Below the pieces are notes generated by a model that was not told the DNA's origin, made no database searches, and was given only the letters and a program-made list of their open reading frames with translations. DNA of 9,949 bases from an uncultured Bacillota bacterium (lineage in GTDB: Bacteria > Bacillota > Sulfobacillia > UBA995 > UBA9673), in contig CALMHV010000116.1 of assembly GCA_937863905.1 (NCBI GenBank), positions 1 through 9,949 of the forward strand. The letters are read 5' to 3'. Every line of letters begins with the position of its first letter. Within the stretch, counting starts at the first letter, position 1. This document shows positions 1 to 5,518 of the stretch, one piece after another. Both the position numbers and the translations under genes were made by a program.

Positions 1-58
1 GTCCAATGGTTATGCGCCGCCGAAGATGGCGAAACTAGCCTCGGGGTGATATGAACTC
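1..58. other. Left-edge non-coding stretch
   Basis: The first 58 bases precede the first gene. I see no gene end, hairpin or convincing promoter here. The only useful signal is the purine-rich GGGGTGAT at 43-50, which serves as the ribosome binding site of the gene starting at 59. An ATG at 51 opens a different frame and has no such site at a proper distance. Confidence 0.5.
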
Positions 59-544
59 ATGCCGTGGATACTCCTGGCCGTGGTCATGTGGGTCGTCGGC
101 CTTCTCGCCGTCCCACAGGAAAGCTTCAGACGCCTCATGCCGTTCGGCATCATCGCCGGCTTCGGCCTGGCCCTGCTCGTCAACATCCTGGGTTCATCGG
201 TCCTCGGACTCTGGCGGTTCACCAGCCTCAGCTGGCCCATCCTCGGGGTGCCCTTCTGGATCTTCCTGGCCTGGGTCCCCTCGGTCGTCATCTTCGTCCA
301 CTTCCTGCCGGGAGACTCGCTCGCCCGTCTGGGGTGGCTTCTCGCCTTCCCGGCCATCTACACCGCCGTGGAGTTCCTCTACCTCCGGGCCGGACTGAGA
401 ATCTTCTCCTCTCACTGGAACCTGATGGCGGCCTTCCTGCTCTCCCTGGGGCTCCACATCTTCATCCTGGCCTACTACCTCATCTCGGTCCGGTCGCCCG
501 AAGCGACGGTCTCCGCCGGTGGGAGTCAACGCCCGCGCCCCTAA
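59..544 (+). CDS. CBO0543-like small integral membrane protein
   Basis: A 161-residue protein made mostly of membrane helices, with about five hydrophobic segments near residues 2-18, 28-50, 62-82, 89-110 and 121-143, and a short polar tail rich in Ser, Arg and Pro. Length, helix count and the aromatic motifs (WPILGVPFW near 59-67, SSHWNLM near 117-123) recall the CBO0543 family of Bacillota, whose function is unknown. The start at 59 is chosen because GGGGTGAT lies 8 bases upstream. The product sits in the cytoplasmic membrane. No catalytic motif is visible. It is followed by a 124-base gap and a same-strand amidohydrolase that has its own ribosome binding site, so the two may or may not be cotranscribed. 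That it is a real membrane protein is quite sure. The family assignment is from memory of its general look and is less sure. Confidence 0.75.
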   Translation: MPWILLAVVMWVVGLLAVPQESFRRLMPFGIIAGFGLALLVNILGSSVLGLWRFTSLSWPILGVPFWIFLAWVPSVVIFVHFLPGDSLARLGWLLAFPAIYTAVEFLYLRAGLRIFSSHWNLMAAFLLSLGLHIFILAYYLISVRSPEATVSAGGSQRPRP

Positions 545-574
545 TGAGTGGCGAAACTGTCCCCCGACCCAGAA

Positions 575-598
575 CCTGGCAGGAACTTCCCTCCCAGG
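575..598 (+). repeat. Small inverted repeat inside a clostridial-type intergenic element
   Basis: Between the first two genes, CCTGG (575-579) and AGG (581-583) pair with CCT (590-592) and CCAGG (594-598) around a C/C mismatch, leaving a 6-base loop. No T-run follows, so it is not a standard intrinsic terminator. The stretch CAGGAACTT (580-588) followed by GTAGAAAT (600-607) reminds me of a short phrase that recurs between genes in Clostridia-like genomes. I cannot name it or assign a role. Confidence 0.35.
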
Positions 599-668
599 CG
601 TAGAAATCGCTGGAAGAGGACGCCCGCCGACGCGGTAGCCTGGGCGCGCTCTCCGGGAGGACAATCCT

Positions 669-1619
669 GTGATTGTCGATGCCCATTGTCACCTTAGCGC
701 CGACCTCGGTCCGGCCGGTCTCCTCCGTGTCTTGGACCGCTCGGGCGTCGACCGGGCCGTCATCCTGCCCGAAGCCGCGGAACCACCGGTCAGCCGCCTC
801 GGGCAGCCCCCCAGGGGCGGCACGGGGTGCCCCGAGGGCGCCCTCCCCCGCGTGTCGGTCAAGCTCCTGCTTTCCACCCTCGGCCCGCTGGCCCGCTTCC
901 AGTACGCCAGCCTGGTCCAAGGCGGCATGGTCCGCTGCGGTGACGGGTGGCGGCGCATCCAGAGCCGCCCCGACAACAGCCCGGTCGCCGAGGTCGTGGC
1001 CGGCGACCCTGACCGCTTCATCGGCCTGGCCTTCGTAAACCCTCGCGACCCGGGCCACCTCGATGTGCTGGACCGCTGTTTCGCGCAGGGCTTCCGCGGC
1101 ATCAAGGTCCATGCCTGGCTGCACGACGTGGACTTGCGGCGCGACCTCCACAAGGCGGCGGAACGTTGCGGCGACGCGGGGTTTCCGGTGATGGTCCATC
1201 TGGGAGGCACCTACCGGACCGGGCTCTCCATCCTCGACCTCGCCGACCGGCTCCCGACCACCGCCTTCATCGTGACGCACGCCGGCCTCCCGTACTACTC
1301 CACCCTCTGGCAGGCGACCCGGACCCACCCCAACCTCTACTTCGACCTCTCCGGCCCCTTCATGTCCGCCGAACTGGTACGATTGACGGCCAAGCACGTC
1401 CCGCCCGGGCGCCTCCTCTTCGCCTCAGGTGGGCCCTCCTACCTACGGCGCGCCGACGGCGAACTCGACTACTCGGAAGTGATGGGTTGGGTCGACTCCC
1501 TCGGCCTCGGCCGGGAGCCGCGTCGCGCGGTCTTCGGGGACAACCTGCTCAGACTGGTCGGCCTGGGCCGGGCTAGGGGACGCCCGGCCGCCGCTTCTGA
1601 AAGCCGCGGTGGTCGATGA
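669..1619 (+). CDS. Amidohydrolase-2 family TIM-barrel protein with a degenerate last catalytic motif
   Basis: A 316-residue member of the amidohydrolase_2 group (COG2159-type metal-dependent hydrolases and decarboxylases). Visible family landmarks are the N-terminal HxH motif DAHCH (H6, H8), GIKVHAW with K146, MVHLG with H177, IVTHAG with H204 and YFDLSG near 224-229. The strand that normally ends in Gly-Ser-Asp reads LLFASGGP (249-256), so G254 takes the place of the catalytic Asp. The second amidohydrolase of this window has GSDWP there. The codon is GGT, one base from GAT. The start is GTG at 669, preceded by GGGAGG at 655-660 with 8-base spacing. The last 16 codons lie over the 3' end of the convergent deacetylase gene. 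Substrate is unknown. The protein may be inactive, use a changed mechanism, or carry a sequencing error. Confidence 0.85.
   Translation: MIVDAHCHLSADLGPAGLLRVLDRSGVDRAVILPEAAEPPVSRLGQPPRGGTGCPEGALPRVSVKLLLSTLGPLARFQYASLVQGGMVRCGDGWRRIQSRPDNSPVAEVVAGDPDRFIGLAFVNPRDPGHLDVLDRCFAQGFRGIKVHAWLHDVDLRRDLHKAAERCGDAGFPVMVHLGGTYRTGLSILDLADRLPTTAFIVTHAGLPYYSTLWQATRTHPNLYFDLSGPFMSAELVRLTAKHVPPGRLLFASGGPSYLRRADGELDYSEVMGWVDSLGLGREPRRAVFGDNLLRLVGLGRARGRPAAASESRGGR
1566..1589. terminator. Strong GC inverted repeat at the first convergent junction
   Basis: GGCCGGGC (1566-1573) and GCCCGGCC (1582-1589) form a perfect 8-base stem with an 8-base loop that contains most of the stop codon of the minus-strand deacetylase. 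It lies within the last codons of the plus-strand amidohydrolase. There is no T-tract on either side, so a role as a bidirectional 3'-end or terminator structure is inferred from position and strength alone. Confidence 0.4.
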
Positions 1620-2409
1620 GGTAGTTGTCCCGGTAGATGAGCTGCGAGATCGGGACCACCGTGTAGCCCTGAGCCTTCAGGGCCTCCAGGATGCGGGGCA
1701 AAGCCTCAGGCGTGTTGGTGGCGTTGTTGTGGAAAAGGACGATGGCCCCCGGGTGGATGGCCCCGATGACCCTCTCGTAGATGGCGTCAGCCGATAGGTC
1801 CTTCCAGTCCAGCGAGTCCACGCTCCATTGGATGGTGTAGTACCCCAGTTCCTGTGCGACCTCGATGACCTTGTTGCTGTACTCCCCGAACGGCGGCCGG
1901 AAGAGGATGACCGTCTGCCCGGTCGCCGCCTTGATCTGCTCGTGGACCGGGGCCAACTCCTCGCGGATGGCCGGCGTGTCGAGCGAGTTCAGGTGGGGAT
2001 GGGTCGCGGTGTGGTTCCCTATCTCGTGCCCGCGGGCGACGATGTCTTTGAGAACGTCGGCGTGGTCGTCGATCCAGAAGCCGACGAGGAAGAACGTCGT
2101 CTTGACCCCGTAGCGGTCCAGGGTGTCCAGGATGAGCGGTGTGCGCTCGGCGCCCCAGGCGGCGTCGAAGGAGATGGCCACCTTCTTCTCGGTGGTGTCG
2201 ACCCCGTAGATAGGCAGGAGACGCGGTGAGCCTGAGGCGGCCACGACGAAGCGGGCCGGGCTCCCGCCCCAACCGGCGAGGAGCGGATAGGCGACGGTGA
2301 CGGCCGTGGCGACCAGGAGCGGGACGAGCCACCTCAGGTTGTAGAAGCGCCAGAGCGGCTCGCGCGTCCCTCGCCGCGTTCCGGACGGCTCCACCCGTGC
2401 GTCGGCCAC
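1573..2409 (-). CDS. PdaB-like polysaccharide deacetylase, membrane-anchored
   Basis: A 278-residue NodB-domain carbohydrate esterase (CE4) with one N-terminal membrane segment (about residues 27-46), so the catalytic domain faces outside or, in a sporangium, the intermembrane space. Motifs in order: ISFDAAWG (79-86, D82), GHEIGNHTATH (127-137, H133 and H137), RPPFGEYS (171-178), WSVDSLDW (195-202) and LFHNNA (225-230). The first motif lacks the usual second Asp of FDDG. The same kind of change (FDxxWG) is typical of the sporulation deacetylase PdaB, to which this protein is closest by eye. PdaB is needed late in spore formation and its enzymatic activity is uncertain. The start is GTG at 2409 with GGTGGTGAT just upstream. 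The gene overlaps the preceding amidohydrolase tail to tail by 47 bases and is divergent from the next one. The NodB call is firm, the PdaB subgroup likely. Confidence 0.88.
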   Translation of the reverse strand: MADARVEPSGTRRGTREPLWRFYNLRWLVPLLVATAVTVAYPLLAGWGGSPARFVVAASGSPRLLPIYGVDTTEKKVAISFDAAWGAERTPLILDTLDRYGVKTTFFLVGFWIDDHADVLKDIVARGHEIGNHTATHPHLNSLDTPAIREELAPVHEQIKAATGQTVILFRPPFGEYSNKVIEVAQELGYYTIQWSVDSLDWKDLSADAIYERVIGAIHPGAIVLFHNNATNTPEALPRILEALKAQGYTVVPISQLIYRDNYLIDHRGFQKRRPGVP

Positions 2410-2429
2410 AAGACATCACCACCGCCACA

Positions 2430-2438
2430 AACCCTATG
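2430..2438 (-). promoter_or_regulatory. Possible sporulation-type -10 element before the deacetylase gene
   Basis: On the minus strand these bases read CATAGGGTT, close to the CATAnnnTA -10 of sigma-K promoters (sigma-E elements also begin CATA). It lies about 20 bases before the GTG start, so the leader would be very short. I find no well-placed -35 element. The call leans on the identity of the downstream gene and is weak. Confidence 0.18.
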
Positions 2439-2473
2439 CCCCGGGCCGCCCCCCCATGTTTGCCTCCGGCGGG

Positions 2474-2486
2474 CCATCATCGATGG
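2474..2486. repeat. Short inverted repeat in the divergent intergenic region
   Basis: CCATC and GATGG surround ATC in the 162-base space between the divergent deacetylase and amidohydrolase genes. It could be an operator for a dimeric regulator. A second imperfectly related stem, GGCGC (2533-2537) with GCGCC (2546-2550), lies just before the ribosome binding site of the plus-strand gene. No canonical sigma-A promoter could be recognised for that gene. Confidence 0.25.
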
Positions 2487-2571
2487 GACGGGGAGGTATA
2501 CGGGGCTGGGGCCTGAAGGAGTACGGGACATCGGCGCAACAAGAGGCGCCAAGATTGGGGGAGGGCCGTTC

Positions 2572-3408
2572 GTGCCACTGGTCGTGGATTTCCACGTCCA
2601 CCCCGTCGTCCCGGGGGCGGCCAAGCCTTGGCTCGTCGAGTGGATGGTGCGGAACTTCGGGCCGGAGGCGACCGAGCAGCTCGCCTCCTTCGCCAATCCC
2701 GACAACCTCGCGGTCTTCCTCCGCGAAGCGGGCGTGGACTACACCGTCATCCTGGGCGAGGACAGCCCGGCCACGACCGGGACCATCTCCAACGAGAAGG
2801 TCGCGGAGATCTGCGCCGGGCGCCCGACCTTCATCCCCTTCGCCAGCCTGAACCCGCACCTGGTGAGCCACCCGGCCCGCGAACTCAGGCGCCTGGTGCG
2901 CGAGTACGCCTTCCGCGGGCTCAAGCTCTACCCCACCTACCAGTTCTTCTACCCCAACGACCAGGAGCTCTACCCCATCTACGCCGTGGCCGAGGAACTC
3001 GGGCTCCCGGTGATGTTCCACACCGGGTCGTCGGTCTTCCCCGGCTCGCGCCTGAAGTACGGGGACCCGCTCTTCCTCGACGACCTCGCCGTGGACTTCC
3101 CGGACCTGCGCCTGGTCATGGCCCATAGCGGCCGGGGGTTCTGGTACGACCGGGCCTTCTTCCTCGCCCGCCTGCACGCCAATGTCTACATGGAGATCTC
3201 CGGGCTACCGCCGCACCGGCTCCTGCAGTACTTCCCGGAACTCGACCGCCTGGCCGACAAGGTCATCTGGGGCTCGGACTGGCCGGGGGTGCCCAACGTC
3301 TACGGCAGTCTCCAGGGTATCCGCGACCTCCCCCTCCCGGAGGAGACCAAGGCCAAGATCCTGGGCGGGAACGCGGCCCGACTCCTGGGGCTCAAGGTCG
3401 ACAGCTAG
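2572..3408 (+). CDS. Amidohydrolase-2 family metal-dependent hydrolase, intact active site
   Basis: A 278-residue TIM-barrel amidohydrolase_2 (COG2159) protein. All expected metal and catalytic positions are visible: DFHVH at 6-10 (H8, H10), GLKLY with K118, VMFHTG with H150, VMAHSG with H185, and VIWGSDWP with D236. The end shows the family's usual AKILGGNAARLLGL helix. Members hydrolyse or decarboxylate small carbon acids and lactones. The substrate here cannot be read from the sequence. The start is GTG at 2572 with GGGGGAGGG (2557-2565) 6 bases upstream. The gene is divergent from the PdaB-like deacetylase and shares its stop region with the minus-strand MFS gene, the two overlapping by 4 bases in a CTAG. 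It is a distant paralogue of the 669-1619 gene, which lacks the equivalent of D236. Confidence 0.88.
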   Translation: MPLVVDFHVHPVVPGAAKPWLVEWMVRNFGPEATEQLASFANPDNLAVFLREAGVDYTVILGEDSPATTGTISNEKVAEICAGRPTFIPFASLNPHLVSHPARELRRLVREYAFRGLKLYPTYQFFYPNDQELYPIYAVAEELGLPVMFHTGSSVFPGSRLKYGDPLFLDDLAVDFPDLRLVMAHSGRGFWYDRAFFLARLHANVYMEISGLPPHRLLQYFPELDRLADKVIWGSDWPGVPNVYGSLQGIRDLPLPEETKAKILGGNAARLLGLKVDS

Positions 3409-3419
3409 GCCTTCGCCCC
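3387..3419. terminator. Inverted repeat spanning the shared stop codons of the second convergent junction
   Basis: GGGGC (3387-3391) pairs with GCCCC (3415-3419), and AAGG (3394-3397) with CCTT (3410-3413), around a loop that contains the overlapping TAG stops of both convergent genes. No T-tract follows on either strand. A bidirectional 3'-end role is inferred from symmetry and position. Confidence 0.38.
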
Positions 3420-4670
3420 GACCCCGGACGGCCCGTGGCTGCGGCGCTTCTCCTTCAACCACGCCAGCGCGACCACGCCGCCGGCCGCGGACAGAATCAC
3501 CGAGAACCAAATGAGGGCGATTGGCCCCACGTTGTCCCAGATCAACCCGCCCACCAGCGGAGCCGGCAGGAACATCAGGGTCAGGAGGCTGTTGAAGACG
3601 GAAAAGGACGTCCCGCGGCTCTCCGTGTCGGTTACCTCGGCGAAGTAGGACTGGAAGACCGGCGAGGCCAGGTTCGTGGCCAGACCCTGGAAGATGAAGA
3701 CCAACGTCAGGGCGGCCATGGAGCGGGCCGCGATCAGGCAGGCCATGCCCAGGCTGAACCCGAAGATGGCCATGGCGAAGACCGGTCGCTTGCCCATCTT
3801 ATCAGAGGCGACCCCGCCGGCCAGCACGCCTACGATGCCGGCCACCCCCGCCAAGGTGAAGAGTATCCCCATCTGCGCCTCATTGACGCCGACGACTTCC
3901 CGCATGAAGACAGAGGTCAGGCTGCCGACCGCCGACGCGGCGAACTGGAACAGGAGCACCATCACGAAGAAGGCCCGGAACCGCGAAGAGGCCACCATCT
4001 GCCGGATGGCCTGCCGCAGCCCAAGGATCAGGGACGGGGGATGGTAGCCTGTCTCCCGCCGACGGGCCTCCCGGGGGTCGCGGACCTTGGTCCGGATGAG
4101 CCCGGCCAAAAGGAGCATGCCGGCCTGGCCGACCAGGAACGCCCGATAGCCCAGGTACTGGTAGACGTAGCCGCCGAGAATCGGGCCGATGGCCCCGCAG
4201 ATGCCTCCGGCCACAGCCTGAAGAGCGAAGCGGGAGCCCCGGGTCTCCTCCGGCCCGAGGTCGCTCACCAGGCCGAAAAGGGCCGGTCCCACCAAGATGC
4301 CGGGCAGGGACGAGATGACGTACCCCGGGACGACCCAGCCCCAGGTCGGCCCCAGCAGAATCAAGAGGGCGCCGACGGTTCCGATCATGGGCCCCAGGGC
4401 GTAGAGGGTCACCCGGCGGTAGCGGTCGACGGCCCAGCCCCCGATCGGCGACAGGACCGTGACGAAGAGGCCGACAATGGTGAAGACGAGTCCGATCTCG
4501 GTGGGCGAAGCGCCGAGGTCCGTGATGTACAGCGGGGCGAACCGCTGGTCGATGCTCGTGCCGATGTTCGCCAGAACGAGGGTCAGCAAGATGATCTTCA
4601 TGTCCCGCCCCAGCGGGACGCCGCCTGTACCAAGCAGAGAGCGTTTGGCCACGTCTTTTCCGTCTCCCAT
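3405..4670 (-). CDS. Major facilitator superfamily (MFS) transporter
   Basis: A 421-residue protein with about 12 hydrophobic segments in two halves. The loop after helix 2 carries the MFS signature as GGWAVDRYRRVTL (77-89), and the equivalent loop of the second half reads GGVASDKMGKRPV (285-297). The arginine-rich stretch around 192-207 marks the central cytoplasmic loop. This pattern fits a proton-coupled exporter or drug-type transporter of the cytoplasmic membrane. The substrate is unknown. ATG at 4670 has only a weak upstream site. GTG at codon 7 (4652), preceded by GGGAG, is a reasonable alternative start. The 3' end meets the amidohydrolase gene with both stops in one CTAG, and the 5' end is divergent from the lamin-tail-like gene, 77 bases apart. 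It is not closely similar to the other MFS protein of the window. Confidence 0.9.
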   Translation of the reverse strand: MGDGKDVAKRSLLGTGGVPLGRDMKIILLTLVLANIGTSIDQRFAPLYITDLGASPTEIGLVFTIVGLFVTVLSPIGGWAVDRYRRVTLYALGPMIGTVGALLILLGPTWGWVVPGYVISSLPGILVGPALFGLVSDLGPEETRGSRFALQAVAGGICGAIGPILGGYVYQYLGYRAFLVGQAGMLLLAGLIRTKVRDPREARRRETGYHPPSLILGLRQAIRQMVASSRFRAFFVMVLLFQFAASAVGSLTSVFMREVVGVNEAQMGILFTLAGVAGIVGVLAGGVASDKMGKRPVFAMAIFGFSLGMACLIAARSMAALTLVFIFQGLATNLASPVFQSYFAEVTDTESRGTSFSVFNSLLTLMFLPAPLVGGLIWDNVGPIALIWFSVILSAAGGVVALAWLKEKRRSHGPSGVGAKA

Positions 4671-4691
4671 CCCTGATGGCGACAGCGCGTT

Positions 4692-4709
4692 CTGGTGGCC
4701 CCGGACCAG
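4692..4709. repeat. Inverted repeat between divergent genes
   Basis: CTGGT (4692-4696) and ACCAG (4705-4709) flank GGCCCCGG in the 77-base gap between the divergent MFS and lamin-tail-like genes. It may be an operator. On the minus strand TAGTAT (4722-4717) is a possible -10 element, but no clear -35 accompanies it. Confidence 0.22.
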
Positions 4710-4747
4710 GCCGGAGATACTAGGGCCGGAACGGAGGCGCCGTCCTC

Positions 4748-5518
4748 GTGGTGAACCGGACCGAACTCGTCTTGGCCTTCCTAGCTCTGGCGGTCACGGC
4801 CTTGCTGGCCTGGCTTGTCCGCTATTGGCGCTCGGCCGCCCGCCGGGGCGGGCGCGGGGCCGGCCTCTTCCCGCGGCTGGCGGCACGCGCCGCCGTGAGC
4901 GCCCTGACCTTCTGGTGCCTCGGCCTGGCCTTGGCCGGGACGGGGTACGTCCTGGTGCACTTGGCCCCGCCACCCCTCGCCGAGCCGCCGCCGCAACTCG
5001 GGAGCCAGCCGGCCCCGGCCCAAACGCCTGGCACGGCCGGGTCTCCATCATCCGAGCCGGCGGCGTCGGCCCGACCCCGGGAGGAATTTGAGTTCACCGA
5101 GCAACCCGCCCTTCCCTCCGGCCTGGCCAAGGTGATGGCCGAGGCCGGGTCCGACACCGGCCTCGCCGACTCGCCGGTGCTGGGCACGGGTGACGTCGTC
5201 ATGGAAAGTGCCGACCTGACGGCCGGGAACATCACCCTCCTGAACCGTTCCGGTTACGCCGTAAGCCTGGACGGCTGGTCCCTTCTGGTCCGGGCGGCCG
5301 AAGCCTCCGACCCGGAAGGTTTGCACCTCTGGTGCAAGTTCGCCCCCGGTACCGTGCTCGACCCCGGCGCCAGGCTGCGAGTCCTGATCACCGACGACCT
5401 TCCGGCCGCTACGGCGGCGAGCCCGGCCTCCTCGGGCGGGGTCGCCGCTTCCGCCCTTGAGGTCGTCCTCTACGACGCCGAAGGACTCGTCTGCTCGACC
5501 ATCGCCGTCGAACCCTGA
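4748..5518 (+). CDS. Membrane-anchored protein with a lamin-tail-like C-terminal domain
   Basis: A 256-residue protein of unknown function. Two hydrophobic segments (about 6-24 and 48-71) are separated by an Arg/Gly-rich loop. A Pro/Ala/Ser-rich linker (about 74-115) leads to a beta-rich domain (about 148-254). That domain has the look of a lamin tail (LTD) fold: a start like GNITLLNRSG (160-169), then SLDGWSL (173-179), FAPGTVLDPG (198-207) and LYDAEG (241-246), matching the family pattern of an Asn near the first strand, LxGW, an F-x-pG-x-x-L-x-PG step and a closing LYDxxG. Bacterial LTD proteins are often extracellular and may bind surfaces, polymers or nucleic acid. The start is GTG at 4748 with CGGAGG at 4732-4737. 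The 3' end overlaps the minus-strand MFS gene by 49 bases. The membrane topology is sure, the domain fairly likely. Confidence 0.75.
   Translation: MVNRTELVLAFLALAVTALLAWLVRYWRSAARRGGRGAGLFPRLAARAAVSALTFWCLGLALAGTGYVLVHLAPPPLAEPPPQLGSQPAPAQTPGTAGSPSSEPAASARPREEFEFTEQPALPSGLAKVMAEAGSDTGLADSPVLGTGDVVMESADLTAGNITLLNRSGYAVSLDGWSLLVRAAEASDPEGLHLWCKFAPGTVLDPGARLRVLITDDLPAATAASPASSGGVAASALEVVLYDAEGLVCSTIAVEP

Noticed and set aside
544..603. A 19-codon open frame starting in TAATG at the end of the first gene
   Set aside because: The start overlap suggests coupling, but there is no ribosome binding site and no recognisable peptide. It overlaps the hairpin element, which explains the sequence better.
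480..1397. A 305-codon open frame on the minus strand
   Set aside because: It is opposite the first amidohydrolase, has no recognisable domain, and is expected because stop codons are rare on the opposite strand of GC-rich genes.
3435..4676. A 413-codon open frame on the plus strand, opposite the first MFS gene
   Set aside because: Its translation is rich in Gln, His, Asp, Arg and Gly, which is what the reverse complement of membrane-helix codons gives in GC-rich DNA. The minus-strand MFS product has clear family motifs.
4716..4737. A plus-strand promoter (GATACT at 4716-4721) for the lamin-tail-like gene
   Set aside because: No -35 element lies at the right distance, and the transcript start would fall almost on the ribosome binding site.
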